The translations under genes and the position numbers were made by a program. A stretch of 64,000 nt of DNA from CAVTWH01 sp963794685 (lineage in GTDB: Bacteria > Actinomycetota > Actinomycetes > Mycobacteriales > Micromonosporaceae). This document shows, one piece after another, positions 7,366 to 15,219 of the stretch. The stretch lies in NCBI GenBank assembly GCA_963794685.1, contig CAWCFK010000012.1, forward strand, positions 806,001-870,000, given 5' to 3'. Each line of letters begins with the position of its first letter. The stretch's first letter is position 1. The notes beneath the pieces are model-generated. The model had not been told where the DNA came from. It saw only the letters and a program-made list of their open reading frames with translations, and searched no databases.

Positions 7366-9402
7366 TCAGCGGGTGGTGCAGAGCTTGCCGTTCAGCACGA
7401 ACAACGGCGGCGCGACGTTCGGGCCCTGGTACGAGCCGACGAAGCCGACGTTCACCGTCGCCCCCGGTGCGATGGTGGCGTTGAAGTCGGCGTTGCTGAC
7501 CTGGACCGAGGCGCCGGTCTGCGACCAGGTGCCGTTCCAGCCGCCGCTCATCTGCTGCCAGCCGGTCTGCCAGTTGAAGGCGAGCGTCCAGGTGTTCACC
7601 GGGTCCGTGCCGGTGTTGGTGATGTCGACGCTGGCCACGTAGCCGTTACCCCAGTCGTTGACGTCGGCGAAGGTCACCGCGCAGTCGGCGGTCGCCGGGG
7701 TGCCGGTGGCGAAGGTCAGCGGCGGCGAGGCCCAGGAGACCCGACCCGCGCCGTCCCGGGTGATGACATTGATCGTGTACTTCGTCCCCGGGTTGAGGTT
7801 GCGCACCGTGAACGTGGTGCCCGTGGTCTCGCCCAACTGCTCGCTGGTGGTGCCGTTCTGCCGGTAGATCTCGTACTTCACCCCACCGGAGGAGGCCGGC
7901 CAGGACAGCGTCGCCGTCCGGTCGGTGACCGCCGAGGCGGTCGGCTGGCCCGCGGCGGCCGGGCCGGTGACCGGGTTCGACGGGTGCATGATCAGCGTGG
8001 TCAGCGAGTACGCCGGCAGCGTCGCCGACGCCGTGCTGCCGGTACCGGTGCTGATCGCGGTGGCGCCGTTGCCGTAGCTGAGCACCTGGCCGGTCGCGGC
8101 CGGGGAGTACCCGGCGTAGTTCAGCGCCACCGTCCGGGCGTTGTCCGGGTCCTCGTTGAGCAGCAGGACCGACAGGTCACCGTTGGGTAGCCGGGCGGCG
8201 TGCACCTTCACCAGGTCGTTGGTGCTGCTGGCCCGGATCAGCTGGGCCCCGCGCGGGGCGAACTTCGAGAACATCGACAGCGCGTAGTACGGCGCGAACG
8301 GGGTGTTCAGCGCCGGTTCGCAGGTGGTGCCGTCGGCCAGGCAGCCGGCGCTGGAGAGCAGGCCGAAGTCCTTGTAGTCGGTCTGCCCGGCGACCGTCGA
8401 GACGGTGTCGATGCCGTTGTGCACGTCCCACCAGTCGACGTTGAAGACGCCGTTCTCCAACAGGCCGGCGTAGGCGTCGGCGGCGAACAGCGCGCCCGGC
8501 TGGGTGTTGACGCCGTACCCGCCGTTGATCTCGGTGACCGCGATCGGCAGCGGCTTACCCGCGTACTTCAGGATCTGCTGGCGGGCGAGGTACATCATGT
8601 CCGGCAACTGCGCCGTCTTGCCCAGCGCCTCGGGGCCGTTCGAGCCGCCCGGGTACCAGTGCACGATGGCGAAGTCGATGTCCGCCCCGGCGATCGAGAG
8701 CACCACCTGGTTCCAGGTACCGGCATCGCCAGCGGCCGTGAGGCCGTCCGGCCAGTTGGAGGGCGTGGTGAGTACCGCGCCGATCTTGACGGTCGGGTCG
8801 ACCGCCTTCATCGCGCGGGAGTAGTCGCGGACCAGGGTGGCGTACTCGGCCGGGGTTTTCTCCGGGTGGTTGTCGGCCTCCCAGTTGGAGCCGTAGTGGC
8901 CGTTGCCGTACAGCTCGTTGCCGATCTCCCAGTACTTGACGCCGTAGTGCTTGTCGACGTTGGCGTAGCGGACCCAGGCGGCGGCCTCCGCCGGGGTGCC
9001 GGTGCCGTAGTTGGCGATCACCATGGCCTGCGCGCCGGCCCGCTGCACGCCGCCCATGAAGTGGTCGAAGTCGGTGTTCGGGGCGACGTACCCGCCGGGC
9101 GCGGTGTTGTCCTGCCAGTGGTAGATGTCCGAGTACGAGCCGCCCGGGTACCGCATGATCTGGACTCCGGCGCCCTTCAACAGGTCGGCGACCGGGTCGG
9201 TACCCAGCTCCTGGTCCCAGACGGCGTGATTGACGCCGAGCGCCGCGTCGCCGATGGTGGCGAGTCCGGCGCGGGCGTTGACGGTGACCTGGGCGTCGAC
9301 CGCCGCGCCGGCCGGGTTGGTCAGTGCGGTGACGGCAATGGTCGCGCTGGCGGCCGTCACCGCCAGTGCGAGAGTGGCGAAGACGGTACGGGATGATCTC
9401 AT
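7366..9402 (-). CDS. Secreted clan GH-A glycosidase (GH51/arabinofuranosidase-like) with FnIII and CBM2
   Basis: A 678-residue secreted enzyme. Residues 1-33 form a Tat/Sec-type signal peptide (MRSSR, hydrophobic core, AGA). The catalytic TIM barrel covers about 40-470 and carries the clan GH-A acid/base motif WEIGNELYG (Glu163) and the nucleophile motif VTEINGGYG (Glu291). A fibronectin type III domain spans about 487-570, and a CBM2 domain with the spaced Trp residues (NDWGNGY, GWNGTW) spans 575-678. It is probably exported to attack plant polysaccharide, with CBM2 binding cellulose or xylan. GH51-like alpha-L-arabinofuranosidase is the best guess; another GH-A family is possible. A CebR-like operator lies 32 bases upstream of the start. 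Confidence 0.85.
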   Translation of the reverse strand: MRSSRTVFATLALAVTAASATIAVTALTNPAGAAVDAQVTVNARAGLATIGDAALGVNHAVWDQELGTDPVADLLKGAGVQIMRYPGGSYSDIYHWQDNTAPGGYVAPNTDFDHFMGGVQRAGAQAMVIANYGTGTPAEAAAWVRYANVDKHYGVKYWEIGNELYGNGHYGSNWEADNHPEKTPAEYATLVRDYSRAMKAVDPTVKIGAVLTTPSNWPDGLTAAGDAGTWNQVVLSIAGADIDFAIVHWYPGGSNGPEALGKTAQLPDMMYLARQQILKYAGKPLPIAVTEINGGYGVNTQPGALFAADAYAGLLENGVFNVDWWDVHNGIDTVSTVAGQTDYKDFGLLSSAGCLADGTTCEPALNTPFAPYYALSMFSKFAPRGAQLIRASSTNDLVKVHAARLPNGDLSVLLLNEDPDNARTVALNYAGYSPAATGQVLSYGNGATAISTGTGSTASATLPAYSLTTLIMHPSNPVTGPAAAGQPTASAVTDRTATLSWPASSGGVKYEIYRQNGTTSEQLGETTGTTFTVRNLNPGTKYTINVITRDGAGRVSWASPPLTFATGTPATADCAVTFADVNDWGNGYVASVDITNTGTDPVNTWTLAFNWQTGWQQMSGGWNGTWSQTGASVQVSNADFNATIAPGATVNVGFVGSYQGPNVAPPLFVLNGKLCTTR

Positions 9403-9433
9403 CGGGGTGTGCGCTCCGATCGGGAACGATGGA

Positions 9434-9447
9434 TGGAAGCGCTCCCA
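9434..9447. promoter_or_regulatory. CebR/LacI-type operator
   Basis: TGGAAGCGCTCCCA differs at one position from the 14-bp palindrome TGGGAGCGCTCCCA known as the CebR operator of Streptomyces cellulose-utilisation genes. It lies in the leader of the CBM2 glycosidase gene, on the correct side for repression. A cello-oligosaccharide-responsive LacI protein elsewhere in the genome is the likely ligand. Confidence 0.75.
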
Positions 9448-9581
9448 GCCTCAGTTCCGCCCCGTCCGCTGTCAATGCCGTCGCCGGCAAAACGATGTCA
9501 ACTGCACCCAGGCGTGACGTCTTACATGGTGATCCGCCCCGGGCCGGCGTTCGCCCAGCCGCTGCCACTAGGTTCGGCGGG

Positions 9582-10356
9582 GTGCCTTCCACCCCGGTCA
9601 CCCCGTCCAGTGAGCCCGCCCAGATCATCGGGCCGCTCGCCGTCCGCGAGTACGGCCCACCCACCGGCCCGCCGCTGCTGCTCCTGCACGGCGGCGCCAG
9701 CTCCGCCGCGACCTGGGCGCGGTTCACTCCCGAGCTGGTGGCGGCCGGCTTCCGGGTGGTGGCACCGGACCTGCGCGGACACGGCGACAGCGCCCGTACC
9801 CCCGAATACCCGCTCAGCGGACTTCGCGACGACCTGCTCGACCTCCTCGATGCCTTGGAAATCAAGGATTTCACCCTGGTCGGCCACTCCCTCGGCGGGT
9901 ACCTGGCGAGCCTCGTCGCGCAGGCCCGGCCGGACCGGGTGACCCGCCTGGTCCTGGAGGATCCGCCCGCCCCGCCGCCCGATCCGGGCGCGCCCGACGG
10001 CATGTCGATCTGGCGTACCGCGCTGTTCGGGCTGACCCTGCTCGCCGCCCGCAGCCGCCGCTACGACCGGCGCGCCCTGCTCTCGGTGCATCCGGCAACT
10101 GCGCGTCCCGGACCCGGCCTGGTGGCAGGCGCTGGCCGCGGTCACCGCGCCGACGCTGGTGCTCTCCGGCGGCCCGCGCAGCCACATCTCACCGGCCCGG
10201 CTGCGGCTGCTGGCCGACGCCCTGCCGGCCGGCACCTTTAGCACCCTCCCGGTCGGCCACCGCATCCACAGCCTCGCCCCGACCGACTTCGCGGCCGTCG
10301 TCCTCCCGTTCCTCACCGCCCCGGCTCCAGCCGCGCCAGACGCGGGCAACGGCTGA
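9582..10356 (+). pseudogene. Alpha/beta hydrolase, broken by a single-base frameshift
   Basis: An alpha/beta-hydrolase reading frame starts at GTG 9582 (VPSTPVTP). It shows the oxyanion HGG motif in LLLHGGAS, the nucleophile elbow GHSLGG and a lid region. Near 10089 the frame stops matching: the following stretch makes sense only one base later, where it reads IRQLRVPDPAWW and then VTAPTLVLSGGPRSH, ending with the catalytic His region VGHRIHSL and a stop at 10356. One extra base around 10088-10089 explains this. The full product would be about 258 residues, a normal length for the family. As written, the encoded protein lacks its catalytic His. Real decay and sequence error are both possible. 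Confidence 0.75.
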
Positions 10357-10401
10357 GATTCCACAGTGGACCGTGCGGGCCGCGGCGCGTAGAGCGACGT
10401 G

Positions 10402-10491
10402 GGTGCAGGGTCAGTGCGGTGCGGGGTCAGGTGGTGCGGGGTCAGGGTGGCGCAGGGTCAGGGTGGTCGGGGGTCAGCGTGGTGGCGGGTC
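10402..10491. repeat. Degenerate ~15-bp tandem repeat, about six copies
   Basis: Six imperfect copies of a unit like GGTGCGGGGTCAGGG lie between two convergent genes and run over the end of the MOSC gene, whose stop codon is at 10474. No spacers and no coding potential are apparent. Confidence 0.65.
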
Positions 10492-10959
10492 TTCCACGGT
10501 GGCCCGGACCGGGCCGATCCGTAGGATGCCGTCGTCCAGTGGCGCGCAGCGGATGCCGCCGTGACCGCGCAGCGCCCGCCACGCGCCCGGCCCGATGGTG
10601 GCGTCCAGCCACGCGCACGGGTTCGCCGCCCGGCGGACCGCCAGCCGCACCGGGCCGTCGCCGCTGTCCAGGGTGAGTACCCGGCCGACCAGTTCGTCCA
10701 CGTCGATGCCGGTGACCAGGATGTTGCGCCGCAACTGGACCAGGTCGGCGCCCGGCGGCAGCGACTCCCGGGCGATCACGGTGACGCTCGCGTCCCGGTG
10801 CGCCGCCTTGCCGAAGTACCGGTCGCCCACGATGCCCAGACCGGCCCGGACGCGGATCTCCGCGACCAGTTCGCCGGGCGGCGCGGGTGCCGGCCCGTCG
10901 GCCGGCCGACCCACATACCGGTGTACCGGCGAAGCCAGCAGCTGGACGATCTCCGCCAT
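10474..10959 (-). CDS. MOSC domain-containing protein
   Basis: A 161-residue protein with the MOSC pattern: GIVGDRYFGKAAHRDASVTV near the N-terminus, the NILVTGIDVDELVGR segment, and the conserved cysteine Cys115 in NPCAWLD. MOSC domains bind the molybdenum cofactor or carry a persulfide on this cysteine, as in molybdenum-cofactor sulfurases and the YiiM/mARC group. As a stand-alone domain it probably acts in the cytoplasm on sulfur transfer or reduction of N-hydroxylated compounds. No molybdopterin genes are nearby. It is convergent with the broken hydrolase gene and divergent from the membrane protein at 11132. Confidence 0.88.
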   Translation of the reverse strand: MAEIVQLLASPVHRYVGRPADGPAPAPPGELVAEIRVRAGLGIVGDRYFGKAAHRDASVTVIARESLPPGADLVQLRRNILVTGIDVDELVGRVLTLDSGDGPVRLAVRRAANPCAWLDATIGPGAWRALRGHGGIRCAPLDDGILRIGPVRATVEDPPPR

Positions 10960-11131
10960 CCGGCGAGTCTACGAACAGCTGACCAGCCCGGCTGCCGGCC
11001 GTCCCACCCGAAGGCGCATAGCGGGGCGTAACGGATAAGCTCGCGATGCCGCGGCAGAGCGGCGCGGGGCGCGCCATAGGATCTGCCGTCGGTGGAGGAG
11101 ATCGGACGGCTCGCACAGGGAGGCACCGGGC

Positions 11132-12040
11132 ATGTCGCAGGGGCCAACTCCGCCGGGCGGCGACCGTCCGGCCGGATCCCGACCACTCGCCGCCCTGCTC
11201 GTCGTCCTGCTGGCCGCGCTGACCATCGGCACGCTGGGGGCCGCTGCCGGCGGCTGGCTCGGCTGGCGGGGTGCGCCGCCGCTGCCGGACAACGAGCACG
11301 CCGCCGCCTTCGCCCGTACCCTGCTCCCCCGGGGCACCCCGTACCTGGTGGAGCGGCACGACGTGGTGTTCGGGTACCCGCATCCAGGTCCGGGCGCGCG
11401 ACTGCTCGGCGCGCACGACTACTCGGCCGGGTACGTGAAGCTGCTGGTCACCGACGGCGGGGACGCGGCTTCGCTGCTCGTCGCCACCCGGGAGGTGCTG
11501 GGCCTGAGCGGCTGGCGGATCAGCGGCAACCTGGTCGGCGCGGGCGTCGCCGGAGTCAAGGGCCGGGTCGCGGTCCGGGTGTATCCGGCCACCATCGAGG
11601 GCGACAAGTTGATCGCGGCGCACCCCAACGACGCCGTGGCCATCGAGATCGGCCGGGCCGAGCCGGCCCGGGTCCAGCCGCTCATTCTGATCGGCCTGCT
11701 CATCGGCCTGGTCCTCGGCTACCTCGGCGGCGAACGGGTGGTCAGCCAGGTCAGCGGGGACACCGGGGTACGCCGGCTACCGGCCGCGCTCGGCCTGGCC
11801 GCCCTCCTGCTGCTCCTCCCCGCCACCCTGCTGACCGCCGGTGACCTGGTCTACTCGCTGCTGCTGCTGCCCACCTCGATGCCCGGCCCACCGGCCTGGG
11901 GGCAGTACCTGCTGCCCGGCGTCCGGGTGCTGTCCGTCACCGGCCTGCTGCTCCTCGGTGCGACGCTGCTGGTCGCCCTCGGCGCCCCGCCGACCCCCGC
12001 CCGCAACGAGCCCCGACCACACCTCGACCCGGAGAGCTGA
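11132..12040 (+). CDS. Actinobacterial membrane protein of unknown function
   Basis: A 302-residue protein with a good ribosome site (CAGGGAGGC) before ATG 11132. One transmembrane helix lies near the N-terminus (about 20-45). An external domain of roughly 130 residues follows and contains VERHDVVFGYPHPGPGARLLG. Three more hydrophobic helices occupy about 187-207, 222-245 and 262-285, then a short Pro-rich tail. I recognise no catalytic motif and no named family. A start in front of the MOSC gene on the opposite strand suggests a divergent promoter in 10960-11131. A role at the envelope is all that can be inferred. Confidence 0.75.
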   Translation: MSQGPTPPGGDRPAGSRPLAALLVVLLAALTIGTLGAAAGGWLGWRGAPPLPDNEHAAAFARTLLPRGTPYLVERHDVVFGYPHPGPGARLLGAHDYSAGYVKLLVTDGGDAASLLVATREVLGLSGWRISGNLVGAGVAGVKGRVAVRVYPATIEGDKLIAAHPNDAVAIEIGRAEPARVQPLILIGLLIGLVLGYLGGERVVSQVSGDTGVRRLPAALGLAALLLLLPATLLTAGDLVYSLLLLPTSMPGPPAWGQYLLPGVRVLSVTGLLLLGATLLVALGAPPTPARNEPRPHLDPES

Positions 12041-12045
12041 CCCGA

Positions 12046-12148
12046 GCCGCCCGGAGTCGACCCTGCCGCCCCGGGAGTTGACCCTGCCGCCCAGGGAGTT
12101 GACCCCGCCGCCCCGGGAGTTGACCCCGCCGTCCCGTGGGCTGATCCG
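12046..12148. repeat. 21-bp tandem repeat, five copies
   Basis: Five units of about 21 bases (for example 12065-12085, 12086-12106 and 12107-12127) resembling GCCGCCCCGGGAGTTGACCC sit between the convergent membrane-protein and SDR genes. The outer two copies are degenerate. The array starts 6 bases after one stop codon and ends 18 bases before the other. Confidence 0.75.
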
Positions 12149-12165
12149 CCGGTGCGGGGAGGCGG

Positions 12166-12960
12166 TCAATGCCCGGTGGGTGGTGTGGCCGGCGCCTCCT
12201 CGGGGTCGGCGCCCCGGGCGGCCCGGCCACCGTCCACCGGGATCACCGCGCCACTGACGAAGCTGGCCTGGGCGGAGAGCAGGAACGCCACCACGGCCGC
12301 CACCTCGGCAGCCTCGCCCGGCCGGCCGACGGGGTGCAGCCGGGCCAACTCCGCCCGGATCCCGGCGGCGGTCACGCTGTCCTGCGCGGCCAGGTACGCC
12401 GCCGAGCGGTCGGTGCCGATCGAGCCGAGCGCGACTGCGTTGGCCCGGATCCCGGCCGGCCCGTAGTCGACGGCGAGCGCCCGGGTCAGCCCCTCGATCG
12501 CCGCCTTCGCGGTGGCGTACGGCAGCGCGCCCCGGACCGCCCGCTGCGCCTGGTGCGAGGAGACGTTCACGATCGCCCCGCCGGATGCGGCACGCAGGTA
12601 CCGGCGCACCGCGGTGGCCGAGCCGACCACGGCCGGGTGCAGGTTCGCCCCGATCAACGCGACCACCTCGGCGGCCGGCGCGTCGTGCAGCCAGGCGTCG
12701 CGGAACTGGGCGGCGTTGTTCACCCAGCCGGTCAGCGGGGCCAGCGACTCGGCCCGGTCGGCGGCGAGTTCGGCAACGGCCGGGTCGCTCGCGTCCCCCA
12801 CCACGCTGGCCAGCCGGTCGCCGTCCGGCGCGGTGGGCGTCCACTCCAACGCGGCCGGGTCCCGCTCCACGGCGACCACGCACTCCCCGTCGGCCAGCAG
12901 CCGCGCCACGATCGCCCGGCCGATGCCCCGGCCGCCGCCGGTCACCACGATCGACCCCAC
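12166..12960 (-). CDS. Short-chain dehydrogenase/reductase (SDR)
   Basis: A 264-residue classical SDR. GTG 12960 is preceded by AGGAGG at seven bases. The Rossmann motif TGGGRGIG is at residues 7-14, NNAA at 81-84, catalytic Ser at about 134-135, and Tyr148-x3-Lys152 in the YATAK motif. The C-terminal FVSGAVIPVDGG segment is typical of FabG-like enzymes. Such proteins reduce ketones or oxidise alcohols with NAD(P)H; the substrate cannot be told from the sequence. The last residues extend in a Pro/Glu-rich tail. The gene is separated from the Panacea pair by about 45 bases on the same strand, so read-through transcription is possible. Confidence 0.92.
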   Translation of the reverse strand: MGSIVVTGGGRGIGRAIVARLLADGECVVAVERDPAALEWTPTAPDGDRLASVVGDASDPAVAELAADRAESLAPLTGWVNNAAQFRDAWLHDAPAAEVVALIGANLHPAVVGSATAVRRYLRAASGGAIVNVSSHQAQRAVRGALPYATAKAAIEGLTRALAVDYGPAGIRANAVALGSIGTDRSAAYLAAQDSVTAAGIRAELARLHPVGRPGEAAEVAAVVAFLLSAQASFVSGAVIPVDGGRAARGADPEEAPATPPTGH

Positions 12961-13004
12961 CGCTCCACCTCCTGCGTCTTTCTCCTGCCGCTGTCCGGGC
13001 ACCG

Positions 13005-13319
13005 TCACAGCGGCAGCGGGAAGGTGCCGAAGCTGTCGCAGCGCACCGTGTGGTTGACCTCGTCGATCCAGTACGAGCAGGCCACCACGGCATCGGTGCC
13101 GGTGTCGGGGACCGGCCCGAACCACAGGTTCGGGAACTTCCCCTCCCGGCGTACCCCCTGGTAGGGGTCCTCGTACCTGGTCATGATCCAGGCGGTGACC
13201 AGCAGCCGCAGGTCGTCCGGGGGCGACTCCCGTTCGATCCACTGATCCAGGCGCTCCAGGAAGCTGAGCAGCGTCCACAGTGGAGTATCGGAGAAGGACC
13301 GGCTCGACTCAGGCGACAC
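13005..13319 (-). CDS. Small protein coupled to Panacea-domain gene; candidate toxin
   Basis: A 104-residue protein starting at GTG 13319, which overlaps the end of the Panacea gene by 11 bases, so translation is probably coupled. Visible features are a central helical stretch (WTLLSFLERLDQWIERE), a VTAWIMTRYEDPYQGV segment and a strand-rich C-terminal half with FPNLWFGPVP, ACSYWID and HTVRCDSFGTF. The alternating strands late in a ~100-residue protein are compatible with a RelE/ParE-like fold, but I cannot assign the family with confidence. Its placement behind a Panacea protein, a known antitoxin class, makes a toxin role the leading hypothesis. Confidence 0.65.
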   Translation of the reverse strand: MSPESSRSFSDTPLWTLLSFLERLDQWIERESPPDDLRLLVTAWIMTRYEDPYQGVRREGKFPNLWFGPVPDTGTDAVVACSYWIDEVNHTVRCDSFGTFPLPL

Positions 13320-13851
13320 GGCCCAGCCTGCGGCGGATTTCGTCGGCGGAGTCGGGCCGGGGACGGTCGGCCAGTCGGGCCGGCGCGTCGCGCAGCCAGT
13401 CCCGCAGCGCCACCGGGTCCAGGGCCGGGGTGTCGGCCGCGCCGTCGGAGTCGAAGTAGTCCCGCAGCCAGTCACGCTCGATCCGGGCGCTGGCGCCGGG
13501 TTGCCGGCGCGCGTCGGCCTGCTGCCAGGGCGGCTCGCTGTGGGTCAGCCGCTCCAGATCCTCCCCGGTCAGCGCGCCGTAGCGGCTGAGCACGTAGCCG
13601 AGGGTGTTGAGCGCGGCCTGGTCGAGGGTGGCCGGGTTGCCCCGGGCGTGCCCGCGCTTCTCCGCGTACCACAACTCGCCGACCACCGGACCCATGTCCC
13701 AGGCGGAGACCGACTCGCTGAACAGCGGCTCGCCGAATCCGGCCAGGTGGTGTCCCTGGCAGTAGTAGAGCAGCTTGTGCAGCTTTTTCACGGACAGCCC
13801 CGGTAACCGCTGGCGTAACTCGGCGGCGACGTCGTGCGCGGACAGGGTCAT
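13309..13851 (-). CDS. Panacea-domain protein (SocA/GepA-like, DUF4065), candidate antitoxin
   Basis: A 180-residue protein with the Panacea/DUF4065 hallmarks: VKKLHKLLYYCQGHHLAGFG near the N-terminus, followed by FSESVSAWDMGPVV, then a helix-rich middle with YGALTGEDLERLTHSEPPW. These proteins serve as antitoxins in diverse toxin-antitoxin modules and as the proteolytic adaptor SocA. The order here is antitoxin first, followed by the overlapping small gene. The start ATG at 13851 faces the aldo/keto reductase across a 150-base divergent promoter region. Family assignment is good; the antitoxin role is inferred from family and context. Confidence 0.85.
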   Translation of the reverse strand: MTLSAHDVAAELRQRLPGLSVKKLHKLLYYCQGHHLAGFGEPLFSESVSAWDMGPVVGELWYAEKRGHARGNPATLDQAALNTLGYVLSRYGALTGEDLERLTHSEPPWQQADARRQPGASARIERDWLRDYFDSDGAADTPALDPVALRDWLRDAPARLADRPRPDSADEIRRRLGRVA

Positions 13852-13904
13852 CCACCCAGCATAGGTACGCCGCCGACAGATCGGGACGGACGTCGACCCG
13901 CGCC

Positions 13905-13935
13905 TTGACTTCGAGTCCGCTCGAAGTCCTACCGT
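13905..13935 (+). promoter_or_regulatory. MerR-type promoter with 19-bp spacer and palindromic operator
   Basis: A -35 TTGACT (13905-13910) and a -10 TACCGT (13930-13935) are separated by exactly 19 bases. The spacer is filled by a perfect 9-bp inverted repeat (13907-13915 and 13920-13928). Overlong 19-20-bp spacers with a centred palindrome are the signature of MerR-family activated promoters. It drives the aldo/keto reductase at 14004. No MerR gene is in the window. Confidence 0.82.
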
Positions 13936-14003
13936 CGAGCACGTTGGACCGCAAGCGCCGCGCCGGATCGACGGGCGCGGATCGACGGGGGAGGAGAACC
14001 GGC

Positions 14004-15011
14004 ATGAAGAGTGTCACCTTGGGCGGCAGTGGTCAGCACGTCGGCCAGCTCGGGTTGGGCTGCATGGTGATGGGCACCGACACCGACGAGCCGACCTCGA
14101 TGCGGATGCTGGACGAGTTCGTGGCGGCCGGCGGCACGCTCCTGGACACCGCGAACTGCTATGCGTGGTGGTCGCGGGAGGGCAGCCTCGGCGGCGAGAG
14201 CGAGGAGTTGCTCGGCCGGTGGCTGGCCCGTGGCCCACGGGACCGGGTGTTCCTGGCCACCAAGGGCAGCGGCATGGTCTGGCAGCAGGACAGCAGCCTG
14301 TGGCGGGACGGGGGGCCCAACTGGGACGTGGCCCGGACCCGGTTCGAGGGCGCGGGAGCGGCCACCCTGCGCCGGGCCATCGACGACAGCCTGCGCCGGC
14401 TGGGTACCGACCACGTCGACCTGTACTACGTGCACGTCGACGACCGGGCCACCCCGTTGGAGGAGACGCTGGAGGCGCTGGCCGGGATCGTGGCCGCCGG
14501 CAAGGCCCGCTACATCGGCTGGTCCAATGTGCGCGCCTGGCGGCTGGAGCGGATCCGGCAGCTCTGCGAGCGGCACGGCTGGCCGGCCCCGGTCGCCCTC
14601 CAGCAGCAGCACAGCTACCTGCGCCGGCGGGCCGGTCTTGCGCACGGTTCGATCGTCGACGACGAGCAGTGGGACTACCTGACCGAACACGAGGATCTGA
14701 CGCTGGTGGCGTACTCGCCGATCCTGAAGGGTCTCTACGACTACCCGCAGGAGAAGCGCGCGGCCAGCCCGGTGATGGCCAACTACGCCGGCCCGGACGC
14801 CGACGCCCGGCTGGCGGCCCTCACCGGCCTGGCCGCCGAACTCGGCGTCACGCCCAACCAGCTCGCGCTGGCCTGGCTGCTGCACGCCCGGCCGACGGTG
14901 ATCCCGCTGGTGGGCACCCGCACGCTGGAGCAGTTCCACGCGGCGCTGCCGGCCGTGGACATCGCGCTCACCCCGGACCAGCTGGCCCTGCTGGACAACG
15001 CCGGCGCCTGA
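14004..15011 (+). CDS. Aldo/keto reductase
   Basis: A 335-residue NADPH-dependent oxidoreductase of the AKR superfamily. ATG 14004 is preceded by GGGAGGAG. The catalytic set is visible: Asp48 and Tyr53 in DTANCYAWW, Lys87 in ATKGSG and His144 in YYVHVDD. Cofactor-binding residues are suggested near the C-terminus (VIPLVGTRTLEQ). Enzymes of this type reduce aldehydes or ketones. Regulation is visible: the promoter has MerR architecture, implying induction by a small toxic or redox-active compound. A perfect 16-bp hairpin terminator follows the gene. Confidence 0.92.
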   Translation: MKSVTLGGSGQHVGQLGLGCMVMGTDTDEPTSMRMLDEFVAAGGTLLDTANCYAWWSREGSLGGESEELLGRWLARGPRDRVFLATKGSGMVWQQDSSLWRDGGPNWDVARTRFEGAGAATLRRAIDDSLRRLGTDHVDLYYVHVDDRATPLEETLEALAGIVAAGKARYIGWSNVRAWRLERIRQLCERHGWPAPVALQQQHSYLRRRAGLAHGSIVDDEQWDYLTEHEDLTLVAYSPILKGLYDYPQEKRAASPVMANYAGPDADARLAALTGLAAELGVTPNQLALAWLLHARPTVIPLVGTRTLEQFHAALPAVDIALTPDQLALLDNAGA

Positions 15012-15042
15012 CGGTCTGACGCCCGGCGGACCGACAGAACGC

Positions 15043-15078
15043 GGCGCGGCCACCGCAGTTGCCTGCGGTGGCCGCGCC
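15043..15078 (+). terminator. Hairpin terminator after aldo/keto reductase
   Basis: A perfect 16-bp inverted repeat (15043-15058 and 15063-15078) with a TTGC loop begins 31 bases past the stop codon. The stem is GC-rich and has no T-run. Confidence 0.85.
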
Positions 15079-15219
15079 CGGGTTGGAACTGCCCGGAACC
15101 AGGTCGAAATCTTGCCGGTACCCGCGCAGCGGCGCTCCGATGCTCTTGCCCGCCGCACCCGGCCCGGTTACGTTTCCGCCGGTACGACCGCGCGGTCGTC
15201 CAGACGAGGGGAGGACCCG

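Noticed and set aside
7323..7380. Plus-strand ATG with a good AAGGAGG site before it
   Set aside because: The site is simply the mirror arm of the palindrome at 7273-7318, and the frame that follows is antisense to the glycosidase gene with no coding character.
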